A DNA stretch of 64,000 nucleotides, from NCBI GenBank assembly GCA_958450365.1, contig CAUEEP010000724.1:2265501-2329500 (forward strand), given 5' to 3'. Positions 41,076-51,909 of this stretch are shown piece by piece. The notes under the pieces are model-generated. The model did no database searches. It was not told where the DNA came from and saw only the letters and a list, made by a program, of their open reading frames with translations. This DNA is from Mesorhabditis belari. Its lineage: Eukaryota; Nematoda; Chromadorea; Rhabditida; Rhabditidae. Made by a program: the position numbers and the translations under genes. How positions within the stretch are numbered: position 1 is the first letter of the stretch; every line of letters begins with the position of its first letter.

Positions 41076-44000
41076 ATGATGATGATGAAGATGTATTTCC
41101 ATTTTCGCGTCGAGGAAGTGATTCTGTTTCAGGATTGGGCCACGAAATCAGTGACAGGTAAGAGAATTGCTAAAATTTTGAATCTCAATGACAAGTAGAA
41201 TGAATTTTCGTCAAAGAAACTTAAGCACTAAACCTCTTGTTTAACTCTCGCAAACAATCTATTGGGTTGGGGAGAATGAGTCGGCGCCGAACTTTAAAGG
41301 GACTTTTTGCACACATAAAGCCTTCTTTAAACATACGTTTGGTTTCATCAAAAGGATCCACTATTTCTCTACAAAATCACTTTTGAGAGATTCCACAAAG
41401 CTTTTCTTTCGTGGAGTTTATGAACTTCCAAACGCAGCTGGTTAAAATGGCAAAGAGTCCGACTCATCATTTGAACAGTTTCTTTCACATAAACCTTCTT
41501 TGGTGTTTATATAAAAAAGATAGAGCACATTCAATTACTTAAGTTGCCAAATTTGCAGGAAGATCCCACCAATGGTTTTTTCTAGATCACAGTTTGTAGT
41601 TTTTGTGAAAAAATGGCTCTTTCTTGAGCGGAGGCGCTGTTTGAATTTTCTTTTAAATGTCATTTTGTAGAGAATTAGTTAACCATTCTACTCATATCAA
41701 ACGCATATTATTTGACGAAGTCGAATTCAAGTTTTAGACATTTTTTTCATTTTCGGCGCCGACTCATTCTCCCCAACCCAATAATTTGTGAGCAAGAAAT
41801 CCCCTCTGGCACACTCAACTCCACACTTTCAGCTACGTTCTCTATGTTCTTATGCATGAGTATACAAAACAAATTCCACGTTTCTTTAGTCAAATTTAAT
41901 GGGGATTCTATTAAAATTAACCATAAGTTGATTCAGCTTCTATACCTCGAGTTATAAACCATCTAAGTTGATCGGCTTCTCCAGGTAGGTAGTTCAACTT
42001 TGATACAAATTTTCTCTATCTTCTCGCGCATGAATATACAAAATAAACTATAATTTTCTATAACCAAATTTAATGAGGATCATTTTAAAACTAACCTTAA
42101 GTCGATCTGATCACTGAGAGTCGAGATATAGAGTAAAATAGAAAAGTGCGCTAAAGTGCCTTTGACACAAATTTTCTCTATGTTCTTACACACGAGTATA
42201 TAAAACAAATTCTACTTTTCTATAACCAAATTTAATGAGGATCATTTTAAAATTAACCTTAGGTCAATCTGTTCATTAGAAGTCAAGATATAGAGCAAAA
42301 ATAGAAAAGTTCCTAAACTCTTACTCGTAACGGAAGACTCAACTTCAACTTCAACTTGTTTTCATAAGAAAACAAAAGAATTTTTTGTGTTTACCAGAAA
42401 GATTGTGTTTAGAGCTTTAAGCTCAAAGTAAAGTTGCACTATTTAAGGCTATATCTTCACTTGTTTCGCTGTTCTTGCAATGGCCGCTTTCTTTGAGTTC
42501 GCTAAGTTTGGTCGATTGACGCTTGGGAAAGAAGTTGATGAAGATGTGAGTTTTTTATTTTGAAATCTTTTTAAGCTTTTTGAAGTTTAAAACTATCGAG
42601 TTGGTGGCTATGATTCACGTTTCTGATTTTGGTTAATTAAGGTTAATGGTTAAAAAGTTAATTCATAGTTTTTCCTTATAACAAATTGTCATTTTGCCAT
42701 TTTGCCCAATTGCCATTTTGCCCCTTTGTCCAATTGCCATTTTGCTCAATTGCCTTTTTGCTCCTTTCCCCAATCCTCCTTTTTGTGCTAAAGTTTCATC
42801 TGATGCTGATCTGATGATGTTTTTTGAGGAGCACTAAAAGGTGTAGCCGAAAAAGGACCTTTAGAAAAGTAGCTGGGAAATGTCGAATTTATATTGTCTA
42901 TATTTCAAAAGTAGCAAGTGTTATATAGAGGATTGTAGCCCTGAATCTTGGCTATATTTCTATACCAAAAACTTCCCGATTGGACTTATACAACTCATTT
43001 CACAAGCGCTTGAATGAACATTAGTCAATCTCTCTTCGGACTCTGACTCGTCCATTTTTGTGAAACTGGAAAATGTTTCATTTATTTCAAAAGTGGCAGG
43101 TGTTATATAGAGGATTGTAGCCCTGAATCTTGGCTATATTTCTATACCAAAAACTTCTCGATTGGACTTATACAACTCTATTAACAAGCGCTTGAATGAG
43201 ACTCGAATGACAAATGACATTTAACTAAAAGCCGTTTAACTAAAAACGAAATCCAATCCAACCAAATAAACCAAATTCAATCATTCAATCATTTTCGATT
43301 CCTTCTCAAAACAATAATGCCCAACAGAAACGAGCAATATGATTTCAAACTAAAAGCAAGTGCTGATTGATTTTAAAACTACAGTGTCTAGAGTTGATTT
43401 CGTGCAGATTCTTTTTTTGGGAAGATAACCAATAAGTACCATATCCAAAATATCCAAAATGACCAAAACAATGAGTTCAAAACAATTTCAAATTCAATAA
43501 CCTAAAGGTTTTCAGTGTTCTTGTACAACGTCACTTTTGGGATGTCCTTGTGATGGAGCGTCATCAAGAGGATCACAACGATCGAACACTCCATTCATTG
43601 GGAATCACGTTAACTAGTAATCTTTCATTATCGAGGCTCATTCTCGAGGCTCATTCTCGAGGCTCATTCTCGAGGCTCATTCTCGAGGCTCATTCTCGAG
43701 GCTCATTCTCGAGGCTCATTCTCGAGGCTCATTCTCGAGGCTCATTCTCGAGGCTCATTCTCGAGGCTCATTCTCGAGGCTCATTCTCTTACTTACTCAA
43801 ATTTTTGCTTCACTCAGGGTTTAGCTTGAAAATCTTTATGGACGGTCGACATGTGCTCAACTCGGTGACGTTAATCTTTCAAACGTTTCTCGGCTATTGT
43901 CTTATGTTGGTCACGATGACGTATAATGTGCCACTAGTTTGCGCAGGTAAAGTAAAATAGGAAAATGAAGCACAGGTTTCAGCATCATTTCATCAAAAAG

Positions 44001-45390
44001 CTATTTGTTTTTAAGCTTTTGGACTATTGTACTTTGTGCTCAAATCTTTCTAACACCATTTCTGACACCTCTAACACCTCTAATAGTACCTCTAAGACCT
44101 CTAACACCTCTAATAGTAGCGCTGGCTAGTAGCAGCACCGGCTAGTAGCAGCACCGGCTAGTAGCAGCGCCGGCTAATAGCAGCGCCGGCTAATAGCAGC
44201 GCCGGCTAATAGCAGCGCTGGCTAGTAGTAGCGCCGGCTAGTAGTAGCACCGGCTAGTAGTAGCACCGGCTAATAGCAGCACCGGCTAATAGCAGCACCG
44301 GCTAATAGCAGCACCGGCTAATAGTCAAAATCAAAATTTCAAGACAAAAGCTTTTGCGGCAGTTTCATTCGGTTCAACCTAGTTAATTGGCAACAACAAT
44401 TTTGCAAAGAGAATCCAGATCTTTCCAATGATGCAAACTGTACTTCATTTAGTGCATTCAACATTTGTAAAACCAAATGTTGAAAGTGTAAAAATTTTAG
44501 TGTAAAAATTCGGCTATTTATGTTAAGCCTTAAGGCCGCAAAAGTCTTTGAGTTGGCTTTTAAATGAAACAAAATAAAATTTGATTGGTGAAGTCGGCCT
44601 GAGGAATTGAAGAAAACGAGATTGAAGCTCTGGCTGGCTTACAGATCTTAGTGCCACCATGGCCGATTGGTTAGGAGTCTTGTATCCTGGTTAGGAGTCT
44701 TGTATCCTAGTTGGGAGTCCTGTATCCTAGTTGAGGGTCTTGTAACCTAGTTGGGAGTCTTGTATCCTAGTTGGGAGTCCTGTATCCTAGTTGAGGGTCT
44801 TGTAACCTAGTTGGGAGTCTTGTATCCTAGTTAGAAGTCTTGTATCCTAGTTGGGAGTCCTGTATCCTAGTTGAGGGTCTTGTAACCTAGTTGGGAGTCT
44901 TGTATCCTAGTTAGAAGTCTTGTATCCTAGTTGGGAGTCCTGTATCCTAGTTGGGAGTCCTGTATCCTAGTTGGGAGTCTTGTATCCTAGTTGGGAGTCC
45001 TGTATCCTAGTTGAGGGTCTTGTAACCTAGTTGGGAGTCTTGTATCCTAGTTGGGAGTCTTGTTATCCTAGTTGGGAGTCCTGTATCCTAGTTGGGAGTC
45101 TTGTTATCCTAGTTGGGAGTCTTGTTATCCTGGTTAGGAGTCTTGTATCCTTTCGGTTCGACCCCAAACGCTAGAAAATTTTTTTCTTTTAGCATAGACA
45201 ATCTCTGCAACACTTTTGGGGGTATTACGGATTGTGTGTTGGGTTTTGGATTTGTTTTTATCATTCAATTCATTTTGAACAGTATACTTGAGAAGTTTCA
45301 GTAATTATGGGCCACGTTTTCGCCTATTTTCTCATCGGCCCTCTCGTGTCGACGAAGGATCAAGAAAGAACTGGCGACTGTTGTAATTGA
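41076..45390 (+). CDS. CTR/SLC31-family copper transporter, gene 2
   Basis: Exons 41076-41157, 42448-42545, about 43508-43616, 43818-43946 and 45302-45390 join to about 168 residues. The N-terminus is minimal (MMMMKMYFHF) before RVEEVILFQDW. TM1 is GYIFTCFAVLAMAAFFEFAKF (about 28-48). TM2 has MxxxM (M126-M130, MLVTM). TM3 (VCAVIMGHVFAYFLIG) has G143xxxA147 where GxxxG is expected. The end is DCCN, paralleling the ECCG of gene 1. The start of exon 3 is uncertain: the phase requires AAAG|GTTTTC at 43508, while the better-looking TTTTCAG at 43515 would shift frame. Intron 1 carries a 520-bp mariner-type MITE; intron 4 carries two arrays. The genes are 248 bp apart, probably a tandem duplicate and possibly SL2-spliced. 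Confidence 0.85.
41262..41781. mobile_element. 520-bp MITE with perfect 30-bp TIRs
   Basis: TTGGGTTGGGGAGAATGAG...GGCGCCGAA at the left is repeated perfectly inverted at 41752-41781. TA dinucleotides flank it on both sides (41260-41261 and 41782-41783). This is the Tc1/mariner signature. It has no transposase frame. The perfect ends suggest recent mobility. It lies in intron 1 of the second copper transporter gene. Confidence 0.9.
41820..42325. repeat. Three diverged tandem copies of a unit of about 160 bp
   Basis: The block TTCTCTATGTTCTTACACACGAG...ACCAAATTTAATGAGGATC...GAGATATAGAG appears at about 41830, 42010 and 42175, with 75-90% identity by eye. It is non-coding and in intron 1 of the second copper transporter gene. 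Confidence 0.75.
42873..43205. mobile_element. Two partial copies of the 3090-type foldback MITE
   Basis: AGCTGGGAAATGTCGAATTTAT...TTCACAAGCGCTTGAATGA (42873-43025) and a second copy (43070-43205) lie in direct orientation in intron 2 of the second copper transporter gene. Confidence 0.8.
43628..43790. repeat. 13-bp array TCGAGGCTCATTC
   Basis: Twelve near-identical units between exons 3 and 4 of the second copper transporter gene. The unit is 13 bp, yet the whole stretch from 43550 to 43960 is open in the coding frame, so retention of this 201-bp intron would not truncate the protein. Confidence 0.9.
44050..44325. repeat. GCAGCACCGGCTAATA array
   Basis: About 15 units of 16 bp (AGCAGC(A/G)CCGGCTA(A/G)T), preceded by CTCTAACACCTCTAATAG repeats. 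It is in intron 4 of the second copper transporter gene. Confidence 0.9.
44652..45172 (+). repeat. tRNA-like sequence with internally amplified 20-bp segment
   Basis: The 5' part GCCACCATGGCCGATTGGTTAGGAGTCTTGTATCC matches the 5' half of the unexpanded tRNA-like sequence at 55056 (GCCGCCATGGCCGAGTGG...). It is followed by about 23 tandem units of TTGGGAGTC(T/C)TGTATCCTAG. After the last unit (GGTTAGGAGTCTTGTATCC) comes GGTTCGACCCC, a B box. The repeat unit corresponds to the D-loop-to-anticodon segment of the tRNA-like sequence. The T-arm half is intact only once. Confidence 0.8.
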
Positions 45391-45686
45391 GATTATATTT
45401 GATGAGTGGAAATGAAATTTTGATTGAAATTACATTGCAACGATTGAAAAAAGAAATCACGATTCCATAGTTCATTTCTTGAAATTTGAAAATTGAAGAA
45501 AAGCTGTCACTCATCGGAGAGCAGTTATTTATCATTTCTTCTCTGCCATAAAATGTTGACTCGTAAATTTTTTCGTTTTTGTAGAGCTCTCAGAATTGTC
45601 AGAATTGAGAAAAAGATTTGTCGATGCTGTTTTAAATGTTTATTGGAATGAATTTGAAATTAGGTTCAAATTGTTTAACGTTTAAC

Positions 45687-45692
45687 AATAAA
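45687..45692 (+). terminator. AATAAA polyadenylation signal candidate
   Basis: First AATAAA after the second copper transporter gene stop, 297 bp downstream, in AT-rich sequence. Confidence 0.3.
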
Positions 45693-45784
45693 CTTGTTCT
45701 TTTTGATGTGATTCGATGCTTATTGTTTGGAATTAGCTTGACAGCTTGATTTGTAACAAACAATTGATTTGTGCTGTTGATTTG

Positions 45785-45985
45785 TGTAAAAGCTGTTAGC
45801 TCTTAGCTTTTAGCTCTTAGCTCTTAGCTTTTAGCTTTTAGCTGCTAGCTGTTAGCTCTTAGCTTTTCGCTTTTAGCTCTTAGCTTTTTGCTGTTAGCTC
45901 TTAGCTCAGCTTTTCGCTGTTAGCTTTTAGCTCTTAGCTTTTAGCTCTTAGCTCTTAGCTTTTAGCTCTTAGCTTTTAGCGATAA
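45785..45985. repeat. TTAGCTCTTAGCTTT array
   Basis: About 25 units of 7-8 bp (TTAGCT(C/T)T). Confidence 0.9.
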
Positions 45986-46002
45986 CTTTGTCTAGAGATA
46001 AT

Positions 46003-48794
46003 AAAATAAACTTAAAAAAAGATAAACCGTTATATTCTTATAGAAATTTTGGCTCTTTCGTCATTCCCGGGTATTTTGAAAGAATTCAGGATATTGAACG
46101 GATCGTCACCCTTTGAAGGCGTATAACTTTGTCTAGAGATAATATTTTTGTTGACTTTTTATATCGTTGTCCAGAGGACATTTCAGGCTTCCAAATGATA
46201 CCAAATAGAGCTTAATTGGATAAGCCAGTCCAAAAAAATCAGAGCCAACTCTAAGCAAATGACGCCTATCCAACTCGGGTCGCCTTGTTGACATGGGAAT
46301 GGAAAATCTGGAACTGGATCTGAAAAGCTCTATTTGGCATCATTTAGAAGCCTGAAATGTCATCTGTACAATGATATAAAAAGTTAACAAAAATACTATC
46401 TCTAGACAAAGTTATAAGCCTTCAAAGGGTGACGATCCGTTCAAAATACCCGGATTCTTTCAAAATACCTGGAAACGATTAGGTTGGCAAGTTATAAACG
46501 ATCGTTTTTGGGTAATGTGTTTTATTGAAAAAGCGGCTTATCCAATCAAACGACTTATCCAAGCTTATCCAAGCTTATCCAAGCTTATCCAAAAACGGTT
46601 TGCTTGATTCAAAAGCCCTATCCTTAATCTACAAAATGGCCTTTTTGAATTTTTGAATTTTTGAAAAATCTTTTATTTTAGAATTTTCTGAATTCTGAAT
46701 ACTATTCTAGATACTAATACAGCTCTGGAACAATTCTGGATACTATTCTAGATACTAGCATAGCTCTGGAACCATTCTGGGTACTAGCATAGCTCTGGAA
46801 CAGTTTTGTATACTATTTTGGATACTAGCATAGTCCTGGAACAATTCTGGATACTATTCTGGATACTAACATACGTCTGAAATAATTCTGGATACTATTT
46901 TGGATACTAGCATAGTCCTGGAACAATTTTGAATACTATTCGAGATACTAGCATAGCTCTGGAACTATTCTGGATACTATTCTGGATACTAATATAGCTC
47001 TGGAACAGTCCTGGATACTGGATCACTTTCATAACTCTAGCTCTTTGCACATCTTCTCCATCCCTAATTCAACTTATCGCTTGCTTGCTCAAGCTTTCCA
47101 AGCTATTGGCCAAGCTTTCCAAGCTAAAACAAAGCATTTTTTTTTTGATTCTGGATCAGAATTAAGTTTTAGTTGAACTTAACCTAAACTCAACCAAAAC
47201 TTAACCTAAACTGAACCCACCCCAGCCTGCCCCTCGTTCAACTTCCGCCCCACCCCTTCCACTCCATTCAATTCCACCCTCAATTCTTCAGTCACTCTCT
47301 TCTTTTTTTTCGAAACGATGGCTCCATATCATTTCTTTTCCTTTTTTTCATAGCTCTTCACCCCACTTCTTTTCCCATTTTCCTTCCTTTTTATTTCTTT
47401 TTTATGTTTACTCCTTGTAATCTGCGTCTGAGAAAGCGCTCAGAAAAATCGCTGATCTTTTCTGGGAAATCAAATTTTTGCAAAAATCGGCAAATCAAAA
47501 AACTCGGCATAAGTCTTTTGCGTGGTACCTTTACTTCTCATCGATTTATAGAAGAAATTCTGTTTACTTTGTCGATTATTTTGGTGTTTTACGTCGATTG
47601 CCGTTCGTCGTTTTACTCTTTTACTCTGTTTTACTCTATTTCAACTAGAACAATACTATATCGATCTGATCTACATCAAGGATGACCGCAAATTATTGTC
47701 AAAGAGTCAAATAAAGTAGAATACTATCGCAATTTTCATATTAAAAAGGAGTTAAACGAGTTCGCGAACCTACAGCCAAGAAAAAGCCTAAAAACTGCGA
47801 GCGATAATTTGCGGCCATCCTCTAGTATCATGTCCAAACCGGAAACAAAATTTGTTAGTATCCAGAATTGTTCCAGAGCTATGCTAGTATTCAAAATAGT
47901 ATTCAAAACTATTCCAGAGCTGTATTAGTATCCAGAATAGTATCCAGAGTTGTTCCAGAGCTATGCTAGTATCTAGAATCGTACCCAGAATTGTTCCAGA
48001 GCTATATTAGTATCCAGAATAGTATCCAGAGTTGTTCCAGAGCTATGCTAGTATCTAGAATAGTATTCAGAATTGTTTCAGAGCTATGCTAGTATTCAGA
48101 ATAGTATCCAGCGCTATGCTAGTATCCAAAATAGTATCCAGAATTGTTTCAGAGGTATGTTAGTATCCAGAATAGTATCCAGAATTGTTCCAGACCTATG
48201 CTAGTATTCAAAATAGTATTCAGAACTGTTCCAGAGCTTTGCTAGTATCTAGAATAGAATCCAGAATTGTCCCAGAATCAGGTCAGGCCAGGCAGGTCAA
48301 AGAAAGAAGGTCAAATCCTGGCTTCTGTCCTGCTCTGTCCTTGTCTGTCCTTTCCTAACCTTGCCATATTTTTGTCCCAATCTTGTCCTAGCATTGTCCA
48401 GACTTGTCACTGAATAGACACTTGCCTAGTCGGCTTTGAATTACCTTTGAAACTCTGAAAATCTGACATCCAACTCTGAAAATCAACCCAGTGTCCTCCC
48501 TGATACTTCAGGATTGGGCATTACACACAACTTTTGCTTGTAGATCTTGTTTGCTTACCGGATTCAAAAATGCTATTTGGTATCATTTGGAAGCCTGAAA
48601 TGTCCTCTGGACAACGATATAAAAAGTTAACAAAAATACTATCTCTAGACAAAGTTATAAGCCTTCAAAGGGTGATCCTTCAAAGGGTGATCCGTTCAAA
48701 ATCCTGAATTCTTTCAAAATACCCGGGAATGACGAAAGAGCCAAAATTTCTATAAGAATTTCTATAAGGTTTATCTTTTTTTAAGTTTATTTTT
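46003..48794. mobile_element. 2.8-kb palindromic (foldback) element with mirrored arrays
   Basis: The left arm 46003-46215 (AATAAACTTAAAAAAAGATA..., CTTTCGTCATTCCCGGG, TTATATCGTTGTCCAGAGG) is repeated inverted at 48573-48794 with about 90% identity. Part of it occurs a third time inverted at 46335-46480. Inside, a minisatellite based on GGATACTATTCTGGATACTA / GCATAGCTCTGGAACAATT (46690-47035) is mirrored by its complement at 47855-48275. The centre holds a small nested inverted pair (AGGATGACCGCAAATTATTG 47677, complement at 47802). A plus frame of 93 codons at 47404-47685 is not array-derived, but I cannot assign it. Confidence 0.75.
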
Positions 48795-49134
48795 GTATAA
48801 AGGCGTTATTGTTCTTTGATTGTATGACTGTTTGTTGACAGATTTTCCATGAGAAAATCTTTTCCAATGCCGGCTAAACTTTCATCTCCTTTTCTGCTTT
48901 GTTTTCTGATTTTTCGAGTTTCCAGAGAGGCTTATCAATTCTCAAATTAATCAAATTAATCATTTTACAATAGGGATATTTTTTTTTACAATGAGATGCT
49001 CTCGTAGAGATGCTCTCTAAGCGATCGGGTCATTTCCCTCTTTTTGAAGTCGATTCAAGATCGATGGAGCCATCTGGGATAGCTGAAATGAAGAAATGAA
49101 GATGGAAACGCGTGAGAACCTCAAACTAAGCTCA

Positions 49135-49270
49135 ATGTTGCATAGCTAGCTCAGCTAGCTAGCTATTTTGCTTGAAGCTCAGCTAGCTAGCTACTTTGCT
49201 TGAAGCTCAGCTAGCTACTTTGCTTGAAGCTCAGCTAGCTAGCTATTTTGCTTGCTCAGCTAGCTAGCTT
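49135..49270. repeat. GCTCAGCTAGCTAGCTATTTTGCTTGAA repeats
   Basis: Four units of 24-28 bp. Confidence 0.8.
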
Positions 49271-49279
49271 CAAATCTAG

Positions 49280-50035
49280 CCTTTAGAAGTCAGATCATTC
49301 ACCAGATCTTTAAGATCTTTAAGCTCTGCTACTTCTATTTGCTATTAATCTTTAAATTAAAGCAATTATTTTCTCTGAGGAGAAAATTGGAGCTATTTTA
49401 GCTTTTTCTATTCTAGCTATTCTAGCTTTTGCAAAAGTTTTATCTGTTTTTCTGCACTGATCCAATTCCGCACTTCCTCATTACCTTTTTCCTTCAAAAG
49501 CTTTCTCTAGAGAAGCTCCAGTTTTCTCTAGAGAAGCCCACACCTTTATGTTTTCCCCTTCAACACAAATGGAACAAGGAAAGGAGTGTCTCATCCCTTT
49601 CCCCATTCACGTGGATCCACCGTGGGACTTCTCTTGCCTGTTTAGCTGGCATTGGAAAAGCTTTTTTCTCATGGATCCATTCCTTTACCCACTTGAGATG
49701 GGTCCTTTGAGTGAAATCGAGGAAAAAGAAAAGGCATAGCAAAAGGAAAGAGTGTCAGTTGTTGTACTGCTTTTCATTTCTCTTTTTCCCTTTTTCCCTT
49801 TTCCCCAAACTTTTCTCGAAGACTCCGATCATGGACTTCGATTTTTCTCCGAACTCTAGAAGCTCTTTGGACCTGGTTTCCTGTCGAACTTTGACCTAGC
49901 TATTAATATCTTATTGATGTTTTATGAAAAGAGATTATATTCTAAGATTCTCGAGATTATATTGCCGTTTTATATTCTAAGATTAATGATATAACTTGTG
50001 CTGATCGTTTTCTGAAGAAACTTACTTTCCAGACT
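49280..50035. other. No gene supported
   Basis: Overlapping frames on both strands at 49548-49742 have mixed residues but no splice signals. A 30-bp piece (GAGAAAA...GCTTTTCCAATGCC(A/G)GCTAAAC in complement) is shared with 48850, which indicates repeat origin. Confidence 0.4.
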
Positions 50036-50054
50036 GAACCTTGATCTAGACCTT

Positions 50055-50515
50055 GGTCTGGGCTAGACCAGACCTGAACTGGACCCGAACCTAGACTGAC
50101 TTGAACTGGGCTGGACTGACTTGAACTGGACCCGAACCTGGACTGACTTGAACTGGACTTATGCCTGGCTTGAACTGAACCCGAACCTAGAGCTAAACCT
50201 GGCCTTGACCTGACCTTGCCTTTACCTGGCCTTGCCTTTACCTGGCCTTGCCCTTACCTGACCTTACCTTGACCTGGCATTGCCTTGAACTGGCTTTGCC
50301 TTGATCTGGCCTTGGCCTGGCCTTGATCTGGCCTTGATCTGGCCTTGATCTGACCTTGATCTGACCTTGATCTGACCTTGACCTGGCCTTGACCTGGCCT
50401 TGCCTTGGATTTGTCCTGGCCTTGATCTGACCTTGATCTGACCTTGATCTGACCTTGACCTGGCCTTGACCTGGCCTTGCCTTGGATTTGTCCTGGCCTT
50501 GCCTTGACCTGGAGT
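50055..50515. repeat. TGACCTTGATCTGGCCTTGACC array
   Basis: Irregular 10-12-bp units built from (G/C)CTTGA(C/T)CTG. It begins as ACTTGAACTGGACC and becomes regular from about 50300. Confidence 0.85.
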
Positions 50516-50537
50516 TGAAACTAGGGCAGATCAAAAA

Positions 50538-50615
50538 CTCGCGCGCTGCCGGGATTCGAACACACGACCTTTCGCTTATCAGCCAACTGTGCTAACCATT
50601 ACACCATAACGCACT
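50538..50615 (-). pseudogene. tRNA-like sequence
   Basis: The minus strand has GTTATGGTGTAATGGTTAGCAC (A box) and TGTGTTCGAATCCCGGC (B box). The anticodon loop is CTGATAA (GAT, Ile-like). The T stem is mispaired. Confidence 0.5.
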
Positions 50616-50704
50616 TGATCTCCCTCACTCCAGAGGGAGTTAACTCTGGCCTTGATTTGGATTTGACGGCCCATTTATTAGTTGGGATTCGTGCGGGGAT
50701 TCGT

Positions 50705-50785
50705 GATTCGTGCGCGCGACTCATTGGTAAAGCGTTCGCTTACCAGGTGAACGCTCTACCAATGAGCTAGACCGTCAGGCATTTC
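50705..50785. pseudogene. Palindromic tRNA 5' halves
   Basis: GCGACTCATTGGTAAAGCGTTCGCTTACC is directly joined to AGGTGAACGCTCTACCAATGAGC, its inverse, so two 5' halves of the Thr-like tRNA sequence meet at the anticodon. There is no T arm on either side. Confidence 0.7.
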
Positions 50786-50864
50786 ATTGTCGTCAAAGTA
50801 GCCCTTACTCTAGAGCTGGACTGAACGTAGACTGGTCAAATCCAGTCGTAGACTGGTCAAAACG

Positions 50865-50935
50865 ATAACCACTCGGCCACTCGATAGTCTCTAGCCCAAA
50901 CGATCCGAGTTCGACTCCCGCCCGCGTCGCTACTT
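50865..50935 (+). pseudogene. tRNA-like fragment
   Basis: GATCCGAGTTCGACTCCCGCC is a good B box. The 5' part (AACCACTCGGCCACTCGATAG) is in the opposite sense (A-box complement), so it is rearranged. Confidence 0.4.
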
Positions 50936-51094
50936 TTGGTTTTTTAAAAATTTAAAAACAAATAGCATAACTACATAGAGTTCTAAGCTAAAGAGATGAT
51001 TGGTTATTTGAAACGGCTGACTGGAGGACAACTGGAGGACAGACACACAGAAATAGCTCTTTTATCTATAGTAGATAGGTTATTTCATAAGAAA

Positions 51095-51305
51095 AAGTGT
51101 AATAGCTACAGTTATTACAGTTATTATAGCTATAATAGCTATAATAGCTGCTATAATAGCTATAATAGCTGCTATAATAGCTATAATAGCTGCTATAATA
51201 GCTATTATAGCTGCTATAATAGCTATAATAGCTGCTATAATAGCTATAATAGCTGCTATACTAGCTATTATAGCTATAATAGCAATTGTTAAAGCTATTA
51301 CAGCT
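51095..51305. repeat. TATAATAGCTGC(TATAATAGC) array
   Basis: Units of 9 and 12 bp (TATAATAGC, TGCTATAATAGC). AGCTATTATAGCT is self-complementary, so the array can form hairpins. Confidence 0.9.
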
Positions 51306-51492
51306 ATTATTAGCACATTAAAGCCTTGTTCTATTTGCTGAATACTCATGAACGGATTTGGTTAAGTTGTGCACGAAGAAGTGCCATTTTTCTATATCAA
51401 ACAAAAACAAAATTCAATTACAGGGTGTACTTTGTGCTTAAACACGTAAACGTATCCTTTCTAATGCAGTGAAGGCATTCTCTAAATTCCAG

Positions 51493-51626
51493 GAATATTT
51501 GTGTTCTGTGGTGTGCTTGTGGCTGTGAAAGGGTGGGTCATTGGGCACTCAAGCACGAGAAACGCATTTCCGTTCATTTTCATACTTCCAAATTTAGAAT
51601 CTGGTAGAAAAACGGCAAATTTTTGA
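51493..51626 (+). CDS. Candidate terminal exon, membrane-type, strand uncertain
   Basis: TCTAAATTCCAG precedes a plus frame of 43 codons to TGA (IFVFCGVLVAVKGWVIGHS... ending GRKTANF), with a possible membrane helix. The minus strand across the same DNA is also open (51600 to 51482) after TTTTTCTACCAG and reads MKMNGNAFLVLECPMTHPF. One of the two is probably a real exon; I cannot decide which without transcripts. Confidence 0.35.
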
Positions 51627-51909
51627 TAGAATTTACATACGATTTTGTGATTGCTAAGAATTTCAGTAAAGTTTACATATTAGTTTATTAGATTGGGCTT
51701 GTATTTGCTTACTGATCCTCGCAGAATCTAGCATCTTCTCGGGCTGGCTTTGGACTAATTATAGTCTGGCTTTTTTGACTTCTAGACAATTCCCTCTTGT
51801 TAATATGCAAGCTGATGGTTTAAGGATGATTCGGGTCTTGTCTGATCCTTGTCAACTCTATGCAAAGGCCAGGTTAAGACTGCAATACTCACTCTGTTTG
51901 CAGACAAAT

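Noticed and set aside
49548..49742. Overlapping plus and minus frames with protein-like composition
   Set aside because: Part of the sequence is shared with 48850, indicating a repeat. No splice signals.
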